A stretch of 60,482 bases of DNA from Nitrospira sp. (GTDB taxonomy: Bacteria; Nitrospirota; Nitrospiria; Nitrospirales; UBA8639). Position numbers and translations under genes: made by a program. The notes under the pieces are model-generated. The model ran no database searches. It was not told the DNA's origin and worked only from the letters and a program-made list of their open reading frames with translations. Where the stretch lies: contig WTGX01000026.1 of assembly GCA_011523385.1 (NCBI GenBank), positions 1-60,482 on the forward strand, given 5' to 3'. This document shows, in pieces, positions 37,369 through 45,381 of this stretch (its first letter is position 1; each line of letters begins with the position of its first letter).

Positions 37369-37857
37369 ATGGTGAAGCCTACCAAAGAGCTTGAGATTCT
37401 CAAGCAGCACCTTTCGAAAAACGGCCTGAAACTGACCCGCCAACGGGAGAACATCCTTGCGACCTTTTTGAAAATGGAACACGTGACGGCCGAACAGATG
37501 TACCGGCTGCTCTCCAGGAAAGATCCCCACATCGGCCTGGCCACGGTCTACCGCACGCTTAAACTCCTGTGCGAGACCGGCCTTGCCCAAGAGCAACATT
37601 TCGGCAGCCAGACCCAATTCGACAACGTGGCCCACAAAGGGCACCACGATCATCTCATCTGCACCGTGTGTGATAAAATCATAGAATTCGAGAATTGCCA
37701 GATAGAAGAACTGCAGGATGAAGTCGCCAGAACGAACGGGTTTACGATTCGCACCCACAAGCTGGAACTGTATGGCACTCCCATGCAGTTGCCGAACGGC
37801 GATTGCAAAAACTGCGGAAAAGATTTGGAGAACCTGTCAAGGACGGGACGACGTTGA
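37369..37857 (+). CDS. fur: Ferric uptake regulator family protein
   Basis: A 162-residue metal-dependent repressor. N-terminal winged helix ('LSKNGLKLTRQRENILATFL', 'GLATVYRTLKLLCETGLA'), metal site 'VAHKGHHDHLICTVCDKIIEFE' and a second CxxC near the C-terminus ('CKNCGK'). The HH-x-H pattern fits Fur better than Zur or PerR, though these can be confused. It is followed directly by the ferric transporter genes it would be expected to control. Confidence 0.93.
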   Translation: MVKPTKELEILKQHLSKNGLKLTRQRENILATFLKMEHVTAEQMYRLLSRKDPHIGLATVYRTLKLLCETGLAQEQHFGSQTQFDNVAHKGHHDHLICTVCDKIIEFENCQIEELQDEVARTNGFTIRTHKLELYGTPMQLPNGDCKNCGKDLENLSRTGRR

Positions 37858-37952
37858 GACAACGGATTCAACAGAATTAGGCTTTTTGATCGCTGATTTT
37901 TGATTTTTGAATGTTTTAATCTCCGTTCCACAATCCACAACCACAATTCGTT

Positions 37953-37970
37953 TCATCATTCAAATGATGA
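37953..37970 (+). promoter_or_regulatory. Putative Fur box upstream of the ferric transporter
   Basis: TCATCATT-CA-AATGATGA, an 8+2+8 inverted repeat made of ATGAT-type half-sites, 10 bp before the ATG of the binding-protein gene. It resembles the classical Fur box. A repressor here would block initiation of translation or transcription of fbpA. Confidence 0.5.
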
Positions 37971-37980
37971 GGCTCAGATT

Positions 37981-38988
37981 ATGAGGATCTTATTTTCCTT
38001 TTTCGTGGTAGTGGCGACTTTAAGTCTGCCCTCTTGGGGCTATACTGATGACACGCTGGTGGTCTACTCCGGCCGGGCCGAACGGCTCATTCAACCGGTA
38101 CTCGACGCGTTTCAGACCGAGTCCGGCATCGGCGTTCAAATGCTGACGGCGGATAGCACGGCGTTGATCAACCGGCTTGAAATGGAAGGAACGCGGACGC
38201 CGGCCGACGTGCTCATCACCAATGACTCCGGCACCCTGGAACGGGCGCGGGAATTACAACTGCTCCAACCCGCCGCCGTCGCCGGTCTTGAGACAACGAT
38301 TCCCGCCCGCTTCCGAGCGCCGGACAACAGTTGGATTGGCTTGTCGGGGCGGATCTGGGTAGTCGTCTATAACACCACGATGGTCAGTCCGGATGACATC
38401 TCCTCCATCCTGGATCTCGCCGAGCCGAAATGGAAAGAAAAGATTGCTATTCCCAGCGCGGGCAGTATCTATTTGCAGACCGGCGTATCGGTCATTCGGG
38501 CGATAAAGGGAGACGAGGTCACCGCCGCGTTCCTGCGAGGCTTGAAGGACAACGCCGGATCATTCGTCTATGGAAAAAACCGGCAAATCGTGACAGCCGT
38601 GGCACGCGGGGAAGTGGCCGCCGGGCCCGTCAATCATTATTATATCAACCGCCACCTGGCCAAACATCCGGATGCGCCGATTGCTCCGCTTCCCACGGAT
38701 CAAGGAAAGCAGGGCATGGGTGTGGTGCTCAATGCCGCGGGAATCGGCGTCACCGCGCACACCAAACATCTGAAGCAGGCCCAGGCCCTGATCCGATTTC
38801 TTATCTCTCCCCAAGGGCAACGCATGTTCGCGGACGTCAACAAAGAATACCCTTTGAACCCGGACGTGACGGCTGCGCCCGAGTTGTTGCCGCTTCAGAG
38901 CATTCAGGTGGCCGGCGTCCCGTTAAGCCGGTTGGCTGAACTCCGCGATCCCACGATGACCGTCATTGAAGACGTTGGACTCCGTTAA
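37981..38988 (+). CDS. fbpA: Ferric iron ABC transporter, periplasmic binding protein
   Basis: A 335-residue exported protein. After a signal peptide (residues 1-21) comes 'DTLVVYSGRAERLIQPVLDAF', typical of the FbpA/FutA ferric-binding group, with later tyrosines such as 'VNHYYINRH' that coordinate Fe(III). It overlaps the permease gene. Fur and a Fur-box-like palindrome lie upstream. Confidence 0.92.
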   Translation: MRILFSFFVVVATLSLPSWGYTDDTLVVYSGRAERLIQPVLDAFQTESGIGVQMLTADSTALINRLEMEGTRTPADVLITNDSGTLERARELQLLQPAAVAGLETTIPARFRAPDNSWIGLSGRIWVVVYNTTMVSPDDISSILDLAEPKWKEKIAIPSAGSIYLQTGVSVIRAIKGDEVTAAFLRGLKDNAGSFVYGKNRQIVTAVARGEVAAGPVNHYYINRHLAKHPDAPIAPLPTDQGKQGMGVVLNAAGIGVTAHTKHLKQAQALIRFLISPQGQRMFADVNKEYPLNPDVTAAPELLPLQSIQVAGVPLSRLAELRDPTMTVIEDVGLR

Positions 38989-40579
38989 GCCTTTTCCCTC
39001 ACTGTCATCGGTCCGTTTTCGTTTGCCTTCCCCGCTGGTCCTGCTCGGCTTTTGTCTGGCCGTTGTGCTCATGCTGCCGTTGCTGTACGTCGTCTTATCG
39101 GCCATAACGGCGGACCCGGCCGTCTGGCGACGACTCTGGAACACGAGGGTCCCGGAACTGTTCCTCAATACGCTCTCCCTTTCCCTGGGCGTTGCAATCA
39201 TCAACCTGACCCTGGGCGTCTCACTCGCCTGGATCCTGACTCGCTATTCCTTTGCCGGGTCGAAAACATGGGATTGGCTGTTGATTTTACCCTTGTCCAT
39301 CCCCTCATACGTCCTGGCTTACACCTATACGTACCTGTTGAAACGCGGCGGCACGCTGGAACACGTCTGGCAGACCATTGCCGGACCGGAGGCCGTTGTC
39401 TTTTCACCGTTCAGTTTCGCGGGCGCCGTGCTCGTGCTGGCCTTGAACACGTTTCCGTTCGTCTACCTGCTGGCCCGTTCGGCGCTGAAGAATTTCAACG
39501 TCTCCTTTGAAGAGGTGGCCCGCACGACCGGAGCCGGTCGCGTCACCACGTTTTTCCGGGTCTCGCTTCCGCTCATCCGCCCATCGCTGATCGCCGGCCT
39601 GTTCCTGGCGATTCTCTACGTCGCGTCCGATTTCGGCGCGGTATCGCTGTTGCGCTTTCAAACCTTCACTTACGCCGTGTACCAGCAAATGACCGGGCGA
39701 TTCGACAACACGGCGGCCGCCTGCCTGAGCTTGGTCCTGGTGGCCTGCGCGTTCGTCTTTCTGTTCGGCGAACGATGGTTCCGGCGGCGAAGCCGGTTTT
39801 ACCAAACCACCGGCCGGTATCGGAAACCGGTTCCCCAGCCCTGCCGTCCGCTCACGGCCCTGCTGTTTACCGGCTATCTGCTCCTCGTGTTCGGAGCCGC
39901 ATTCGGCCTGCCGGTGCTTCTGCTGGTTCAATGGACCGTCACGGCGGCATCCGCCGGTGACATTTCCCACCAGTTCTTCGGCTACGTATGGAACAGTGTT
40001 TCCCTATCCGGGCTCACAGCCACTGCAGCCGTCCTCTGCGGGATTCCCCTCGCCTATCTGGCATGCCGGCGACGGACTTGGGCTGGCACCTTTTGCGTGC
40101 AAGGGGCGTATACCGGCTACGTGCTGCCCGGGCCGGTTGCGGCCCTCGCCATTCTGGTCCTGGTCTCACAAACCGTTCCCCAACTGTACGGCACGATTCT
40201 CGTCCTGCTCATGGCGTATCTGGTCCATTTTCTCCCGGCGGCGTTGCAAGGCATGGAGTCCACACTTCAGCAACTCACTCCGAATCTGGAGGAAGCGGCG
40301 CGGAGCCTGGGGGCCCGTTCACTCCGTACGTTCTTTCACGTGACCCTGCCGCTGGTGCGGGGCGGATTTCTGAGTGCCTGGATTCTGGTATTTGTCCAAT
40401 GCATGAAGGAATTGCCGGCTTCACTCCTGCTGCGGCCCGTGGGGTTCGATACGCTCGCCGTCAGGATTTGGCTCGAAGCCAGCGAGGAACTGTACCAATT
40501 GGCCGCTCCCCCGGCGTTGCTGATCGTGGTCATTACCATTCCGGTCGTGTTACTATTGATGCGAAGAGACCAGACGTAA
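38966..40579 (+). CDS. fbpB: Ferric iron ABC transporter, fused permease
   Basis: A 537-residue inner-membrane protein with two tandem permease domains, each with about six helices and an EAA loop: 'EVARTTGAGRVTTFFRVSLPL' and 'EAARSLGARSLRTFFHVTLPL'. This double permease is standard for FbpB-type transporters. The start is probably TTG at 38966, overlapping the fbpA stop. A NotI site lies at 39713-39720. Confidence 0.93.
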   Translation: MKTLDSVKPFPSLSSVRFRLPSPLVLLGFCLAVVLMLPLLYVVLSAITADPAVWRRLWNTRVPELFLNTLSLSLGVAIINLTLGVSLAWILTRYSFAGSKTWDWLLILPLSIPSYVLAYTYTYLLKRGGTLEHVWQTIAGPEAVVFSPFSFAGAVLVLALNTFPFVYLLARSALKNFNVSFEEVARTTGAGRVTTFFRVSLPLIRPSLIAGLFLAILYVASDFGAVSLLRFQTFTYAVYQQMTGRFDNTAAACLSLVLVACAFVFLFGERWFRRRSRFYQTTGRYRKPVPQPCRPLTALLFTGYLLLVFGAAFGLPVLLLVQWTVTAASAGDISHQFFGYVWNSVSLSGLTATAAVLCGIPLAYLACRRRTWAGTFCVQGAYTGYVLPGPVAALAILVLVSQTVPQLYGTILVLLMAYLVHFLPAALQGMESTLQQLTPNLEEAARSLGARSLRTFFHVTLPLVRGGFLSAWILVFVQCMKELPASLLLRPVGFDTLAVRIWLEASEELYQLAAPPALLIVVITIPVVLLLMRRDQT

Positions 40580-40646
40580 CCACGCCACTTGCCATGAGGT
40601 CCGCTTCGGGAAGCCATGGACCAATTCTGAACCGTAGCCATAGATC

Positions 40647-40707
40647 CCTGTAGCGGCGCCATCTCATGGCGCCTAGGAGTTGGCCGCATAAGATGCGGCC
40701 CTACACG
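40647..40707. repeat. Twin-hairpin intergenic element
   Basis: Two perfect 8-bp hairpins, GGCGCCAT-CTC-ATGGCGCC (40655-40673) and GGCCGCAT-AAG-ATGCGGCC (40682-40700), lie inside the short inverted flanks CTGTAG and CTACAC. The layout resembles a REP doublet (REPIN). It sits between fbpB and fbpC. Confidence 0.8.
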
Positions 40708-40717
40708 TTTATTGGAC

Positions 40718-41791
40718 ATGATTCCTCCTCCCAACGATAAACCCATGGTGCTTGAGTTACAGGACGTGACCTGCTCGTATGACACCGGCTCCCCGGCAGT
40801 GGAAGGGATTTTCTTTTCGGCGCGAAAAGGCGACATCATTTGTCTGTTGGGGCCGTCCGGTTGCGGGAAGACCACGACACTTCGGGCCATCGCGGGATTT
40901 GAGCCGGTTGCTTCCGGCGAAATCAGGTTGAACGGCAACGTTGTCTCGACAACGGGCCGGCACGTCCCGCCTGAACAACGGCGGGTCGGCATGGTATTCC
41001 AGGACTACGCCCTCTTCCCCCACTTGACGGTACGGAATAACGTGGGCTTCGGGCTGACGTCCGCCACGGCGAGCGACCGTCAAAACCGAATCGACGAGAT
41101 GTTGTCTCTCACCGGGCTTTCGGAATTGGCCGGGCGATACCCGCACGCGCTCTCCGGCGGCCAACAGCAGCGTGCCGCATTGGCGCGAGCCCTGGCCCCG
41201 CAACCCGTGTTGCTCTTGTTGGACGAACCCTTCAGCAACCTGGACCCCGACACGACTGAACGCATGCGACTGGAACTTCTGCGCCTGTTGAAAACGACCC
41301 ACACCACCGCCGTTCTCGTGACGCATGACCATAAAGAGGCCTTTGCCATGGCCGACTACGTGGCCGTCCTGAACAGCGGAAAACTGGAACAATTCGCCAC
41401 ACCCGAAACCATCTACCATCTTCCGGTTTCGCCTTTTGTCGCGGAGTTCGTGGGGCAGGCCGACTTCATTCCCGGAACCATTCGCGATTCCGCGATCGTG
41501 ACGCAACTCGGGACGTTTCCGGTTCCCCCAAGCTACCAGGGTGGGCCTGACGTCTCGGTCATGATTCGACCGGACGACGTTCACGTCCGTGAAAACGGGA
41601 ATGGAGACGGAACCGTGGAATCCCGTCAATTTCGCGGATCGGAGGTCATCTATGGCATCCGCCTGGGCTCCGGCGACGTCGTGCACAGCAGCGAAGCCTC
41701 GACCCGATTCTTCCCGCTTGACGCGAAGGTGGACTTGGAAGTCATGGCCACCCATACGGTCGTATTCGACCGGAAAGCATGGACGAACTGA
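40718..41791 (+). CDS. fbpC: Ferric iron ABC transporter, ATP-binding protein
   Basis: A 357-residue ABC ATPase: Walker A 'GPSGCGKTTTLRAI', signature LSGGQQQRAALARAL, Walker B 'VLLLLDEPFSNLD', and a C-terminal TOBE-like domain (about 285-355). It powers the FbpAB transporter. It is separated from fbpB by a twin-hairpin repeat that may affect expression within the operon. Confidence 0.93.
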   Translation: MIPPPNDKPMVLELQDVTCSYDTGSPAVEGIFFSARKGDIICLLGPSGCGKTTTLRAIAGFEPVASGEIRLNGNVVSTTGRHVPPEQRRVGMVFQDYALFPHLTVRNNVGFGLTSATASDRQNRIDEMLSLTGLSELAGRYPHALSGGQQQRAALARALAPQPVLLLLDEPFSNLDPDTTERMRLELLRLLKTTHTTAVLVTHDHKEAFAMADYVAVLNSGKLEQFATPETIYHLPVSPFVAEFVGQADFIPGTIRDSAIVTQLGTFPVPPSYQGGPDVSVMIRPDDVHVRENGNGDGTVESRQFRGSEVIYGIRLGSGDVVHSSEASTRFFPLDAKVDLEVMATHTVVFDRKAWTN

Positions 41792-41957
41792 CGAGTACGT
41801 GTTCTCGCGTCACGTGAAACAGGTTGGGATTCGCAATCGCGGCCTTCACCGTTTATAATGGTGTCATGATTGAAGTTGTGGAACCGGGAACGTCGAAACG
41901 TCTCAACCTTTTTTTGTTCCATCGACTGAACGTCTTTTGATGAAGGAGGAACTGAAG

Positions 41958-42677
41958 ATGAGTATCCATGAAGCCCCTCGTTGGTTGTTATCCGCTTCCT
42001 TATTGACCACGTTCTTCCTGCTGGCTGCCGTTCCGGTCTTTGCCGACCCTCATGGTGCCATGCACGGACATTCGAAAAGCCTGCATTCGAGTTCAGGCAG
42101 TCATGGCACGCACGGTTCCGTTCATCATGACGGGATGCACAAAAGACACGGTGGAGGCCACCATGCCATGCATTCCCCGGGACACGGCAAGCGCGGCCAC
42201 AGAGGGCATGGCGGCCATGGTCACGGGTCCACGCATCCCGGGAAGCATCAAAGCGCAGCGGAATTCATTACGCATATCCTGAAATTCAAGGACGGAATGA
42301 GCCTGACGGCCGAACAGCAGCAGAAACTTCATGCCCTCAAGACAACCTACAAGAAAGACCGAATTCGATTGAAAGCCGAAGTGGATTTAGCCAGCATCGA
42401 TTTGCATGAAGCCCTGAAGAACGAGCAAGCGAGCCTTCCCGGCATTGAAGCGGAATTCAACAAACTGCATGCCTTGAAGACGAAGCTGTACATGGCTTCC
42501 ATCAAGACCAAGCGGGACGCCAAAACCGTGTTGTCCGAAGAACAACGAGCGCGAATGGACAAAATTCACGAACGCATCAAGGCCCATGGCGGCAGCATGG
42601 GGCATTCCGGCGACTATTCCAAGTACAAGAAAATGAAGAAAAATATGGGCCACGGAACCGGCGGTCACATGAAGTAA
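41958..42677 (+). CDS. Histidine-rich Spy/ZraP-like periplasmic protein
   Basis: A 239-residue exported protein: signal peptide (residues 1-29, ending VFA), a His/Gly/Ser-rich region (about 30-95) likely to bind metal ions, then a helical domain with 'MSLTAEQQQKLHALKTTYKKD' and 'LSEEQRARMDKIHERI', the LTxxQ pattern of Spy/CpxP/ZraP chaperones. AAGGAGG lies 8 bp before the chosen ATG. It is a single gene closed by a strong terminator. Confidence 0.82.
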   Translation: MSIHEAPRWLLSASLLTTFFLLAAVPVFADPHGAMHGHSKSLHSSSGSHGTHGSVHHDGMHKRHGGGHHAMHSPGHGKRGHRGHGGHGHGSTHPGKHQSAAEFITHILKFKDGMSLTAEQQQKLHALKTTYKKDRIRLKAEVDLASIDLHEALKNEQASLPGIEAEFNKLHALKTKLYMASIKTKRDAKTVLSEEQRARMDKIHERIKAHGGSMGHSGDYSKYKKMKKNMGHGTGGHMK

Positions 42678-42706
42678 TTCATTCCGTTGTAACGCTCTCC
42701 ATGCCG

Positions 42707-42735
42707 AAGGGCCGCGTTAGGCGGCCCTTTGGCTT
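42707..42735 (+). terminator. Terminator of the Spy-like gene
   Basis: Perfect 9-bp arms AAGGGCCGC (42707-42715) and GCGGCCCTT (42721-42729) with a GTTAG loop, followed by a pyrimidine-rich stretch. Confidence 0.75.
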
Positions 42736-42792
42736 CTCCTTTCCCACCTGCGTACCGTTCAATATTTGAAACAGCAGCCTTCTTTTTGTGCG

Positions 42793-42871
42793 AAAATGGT
42801 GCAATATCACGACAAAGTAATGATGTATAGATACATAATTACATCATAACTAAGTAGTTTTGCACCACTTT
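42793..42871. repeat. Nested inverted repeat in AT-rich gap
   Basis: Outer arms TGGTGCAA (42797-42804) and TTGCACCA (42860-42867) enclose inner arms ATGATGTA (42820-42827) and TACATCAT (42840-42847). It could be a small MITE-like element, a structured RNA or a long operator. The rest of 42678-42973 shows no gene. Confidence 0.55.
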
Positions 42872-42973
42872 TAGACATTCGCTTGAAACAGATTGAATGA
42901 CAGAGACGCCTGACAAGCCCTTCGGTGGACGGCTCTTCGCGTCATGGGCTATCGCTTGTCAAATTGACTGGAG

Positions 42974-43987
42974 TTACGGGTGTTGGCTCAACTGCAACCG
43001 GCCTTGCAATCCCGACGAGACGGACACGGTACCGTCCGCACCGACGATCACGCCTTCGACTCCGGGCAGGCGTTCGATCAACGCCATGCCTTTTTCCGGA
43101 CCCATGACGAAGATGCCGGTATCCAGGCCATCGGCCAGCACCCCGGTTTCCGCCACGATGGTCACGCTCTGAGAGCGCCGGGCGGGCTGAAGCGTTTGCG
43201 GGTCGAGAATATGATGATAGCGAATGCCGTCCTTCTCGAAATAGCGTTGATAATCACCCGCCGTGGACACGGCCTCATCTTCGAGTTCGAGTTGCCCGAT
43301 CGTGACCCCATTTTCTTTTCGGGGATGCTGGATGCCGAATACGAACCGTTGGCCATCGGGCATACGGCCAAAAGTCTTGATGTCCCCCGAAATCGCGACC
43401 ACGCCGGCCGAAGCCCCGGCTTCCCGCATCACGCGAGCCGCGAAATCCGCAGCATAGCCCTTGCCGATACCGCCGATATCCACCCGCATCCCCGACCGGG
43501 CCAAATAGACGGTTCCCGCCTCCGCATCGATATGAATGGCGGAGAGATCCATGAGCAGGCGTGTGGTTTCCAATTCTTCCCTCGATGGAATGCGCCCTTC
43601 ACGACTGACGTTCCAGGCCTCGACGGCCGGACCGACGGCAATGTTGAATCCTCCCTCCGTCAACCGGGCCATTTCCAAGGAATGCGCCAGGAGTTCCATG
43701 GTTTCCTGCCCGGCTTTGACGGCCCGCTGTCCGGCCGCAGCATTGATCCGTGAGAGTTCGCTGTCGGGAATCCACGTGCTCAGAATTTGCTCCAGGCGAT
43801 GAATTTCAGCGAATCCCTTGTCAATGGCATCGTGGGCGAGTTGTTTCTCCGAAGCCACGGCAGTCAGAAAGACCATGGTGCCCATGTGCATCTGGGCACG
43901 CTTGACCACGTGCGGTGAAGCGGCATGTCCCCAAACTGGCCAACACACGAACCACAGCATCAACAAGACGAGAAAAGTTTTTTGCAT
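42974..43987 (-). CDS. apbE: FAD:protein FMN transferase
   Basis: A 337-residue exported flavinyltransferase. After a signal peptide (1-22) come 'RAQMHMGTMVFLTAV', 'STWIPDSELSRINAAAGQ', 'RVDIGGIGKGYAADFAARVM' and 'AVAISGDIKTFG'-like segments, ending with 'VLADGLDTGIFVMGPEKGMAL' (metal-binding site). It attaches FMN to a Ser/Thr of target proteins; a target with the right motif lies at 47373-48137. It is followed at 16 bp upstream by a lipoprotein gene on the same strand. Confidence 0.95.
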   Translation of the reverse strand: MQKTFLVLLMLWFVCWPVWGHAASPHVVKRAQMHMGTMVFLTAVASEKQLAHDAIDKGFAEIHRLEQILSTWIPDSELSRINAAAGQRAVKAGQETMELLAHSLEMARLTEGGFNIAVGPAVEAWNVSREGRIPSREELETTRLLMDLSAIHIDAEAGTVYLARSGMRVDIGGIGKGYAADFAARVMREAGASAGVVAISGDIKTFGRMPDGQRFVFGIQHPRKENGVTIGQLELEDEAVSTAGDYQRYFEKDGIRYHHILDPQTLQPARRSQSVTIVAETGVLADGLDTGIFVMGPEKGMALIERLPGVEGVIVGADGTVSVSSGLQGRLQLSQHP

Positions 43988-44002
43988 CTTCTATGCGGCA
44001 AC

Positions 44003-44581
44003 TTACCGGCGACGGAAATATCTGGCGTTCGGTTGCCCGTCAACCATGAACCCGCGCGTTTCAAACGTCTCGGGTTTCGGCAGGACCGTTGCAATGGGTG
44101 TTCGTTCCAATCCAAGCTCTGCGGAAAATTCCTTTGAGAAGTCCGCCTCCCCTTCGAGGATACGGATCTTCACGCCTCGAACGGTGCGAGGCGTTTCAAG
44201 CTCGATGTGCCACGAGCCCAAATACGCCAGTTTTTTCTCAGGCACGTCAAAGGTCAATTGGACGTGGGATTCCACCCTGAACGGGCCTTCACTGAATTGC
44301 AAACGGTCAACGACATACCGTCCCGGACGCAGCCTGGCGGAAAACACTCCCGACTCGGTATTCACGTTGACCCGGGATCGTTCTCCGGTCTCTTCGTTCG
44401 TCAGGAAAAAGAATCGGACTTTGGCTGGATAGATACGCGGGTTAGGCCCCTTGATTTCGACACGAACGTAACCGAACGCCAATTCATGGGGCGCGGAAGT
44501 CTCCTGAGGCGCGGAAACGCAGCCTGTCACGAAAACAAGAGCAAGAGTGGCAAATCCCAAAAAGAGTTTTCTCTTCATCAT
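44003..44581 (-). CDS. Hypothetical lipoprotein
   Basis: A 192-residue protein of unknown family with a lipobox (LVFVTGC, Cys about residue 21). The rest looks like beta-rich sandwich material ('ARLRPGRYVVDRLQFSEGPFRV'), similar in style to carboxypeptidase-regulatory or DUF-type envelope domains. It is 15 bp from apbE and probably in the same operon, so a link to the flavin system is possible but unproven. Confidence 0.75.
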   Translation of the reverse strand: MMKRKLFLGFATLALVFVTGCVSAPQETSAPHELAFGYVRVEIKGPNPRIYPAKVRFFFLTNEETGERSRVNVNTESGVFSARLRPGRYVVDRLQFSEGPFRVESHVQLTFDVPEKKLAYLGSWHIELETPRTVRGVKIRILEGEADFSKEFSAELGLERTPIATVLPKPETFETRGFMVDGQPNARYFRRR

Positions 44582-44863
44582 GGCTCCTGCGATAGTCTCA
44601 CGCCTGAGAACCATTCTCGCATCAAGGACCGCCTTCCGTCATCCCCGACCAGATCGGGGATCCAGAGTCTTTTGTCTTTTCCCATACCCTGGGACGTGAG
44701 TGACAAGACACTGGATTCCTGCCTCCACAGGAATGACAGTTCAAGATGCAATGAGTATTTTCATACCAATGCCAGAGAGAAGAGGAGCACGACAAGCCAA
44801 ACGCCTTATTCTATTAACACAAGAAACGGCTTGCAGTCATATTTTTTTCACTTCGAAATAAAG
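44582..44863. repeat. Intergenic region with type B and C hairpins
   Basis: Holds ATCCCCGA...TCGGGGAT (44641-44661) and ATTCCTG...CAGGAAT (44715-44734), members of repeat families found elsewhere in the window. No gene seen; the part after 44800 is AT-rich. Confidence 0.7.
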
Positions 44864-44918
44864 TTGACAGATCGCCGGCAATTCTATATTTTAAGAACCG
44901 TTGTCAAAATCAATTTTG
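44864..44918 (+). promoter_or_regulatory. Promoter and operator of the Com-like gene
   Basis: TTGACA (44864-44869), 17-bp spacer, TATTTT (44887-44892). Just downstream is CAAAAT-CA-ATTTTG (44905-44918) between two direct TTGTCAAAA copies, a plausible operator. Confidence 0.6.
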
Positions 44919-44994
44919 TCAAAAACAAAAATCATTTTTATTTGCAAACCTGTGAATGATTTGTTACATTTTCGTCGTTTTTGATTTTCACCCG

Positions 44995-45192
44995 ATGAAT
45001 TTCGACAGAAATACGCGGTGGCTGGGCGAGCACCACAAACCTGCCGAAGCCAGATGTGAATGCGGCCAACTCATCGCCAAACTTCGTGGGGATAACCTCG
45101 AAGTCAAGTGCAAGCGCTGCAAAAGGATCGTCTCTATTTCTTATAACAGACTCAAGGAGAGCGAAGTCATCCTGGCACCATGTATGCAGTAG
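44995..45192 (+). CDS. Com-like zinc-finger protein
   Basis: A 65-residue protein with 'CECGQLIAKL' and 'EVKCKRCKRIVSI', a four-cysteine zinc ribbon like that of the phage Mu Com translational activator. Com-type proteins bind RNA or DNA. No Mu-like gene is nearby, so it may be a domesticated phage gene. It has its own promoter with a candidate operator. Confidence 0.65.
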   Translation: MNFDRNTRWLGEHHKPAEARCECGQLIAKLRGDNLEVKCKRCKRIVSISYNRLKESEVILAPCMQ

Positions 45193-45381
45193 CAAATGGG
45201 GAAAGGAGAAGCCCACCCACCCTAGCCCCTGGACCCAAGCCTGCCCCGGACTTGAGGCCAATTAAGGAGACCGACGAATCCATTAAACGCTGAATTCACC
45301 AAGACATAATTTGAGGGCCCCAAGAGCCCCTTTAGTGGTCAAGAGGACCGTCTGAGTCCCCTACAATAAGGAGGTCGTCCG

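Noticed and set aside
40757-41755. A 332-residue minus-strand frame opposite fbpC
   Set aside because: Shadow of a well-conserved ABC ATPase in high-GC DNA; no ribosome site or homology.
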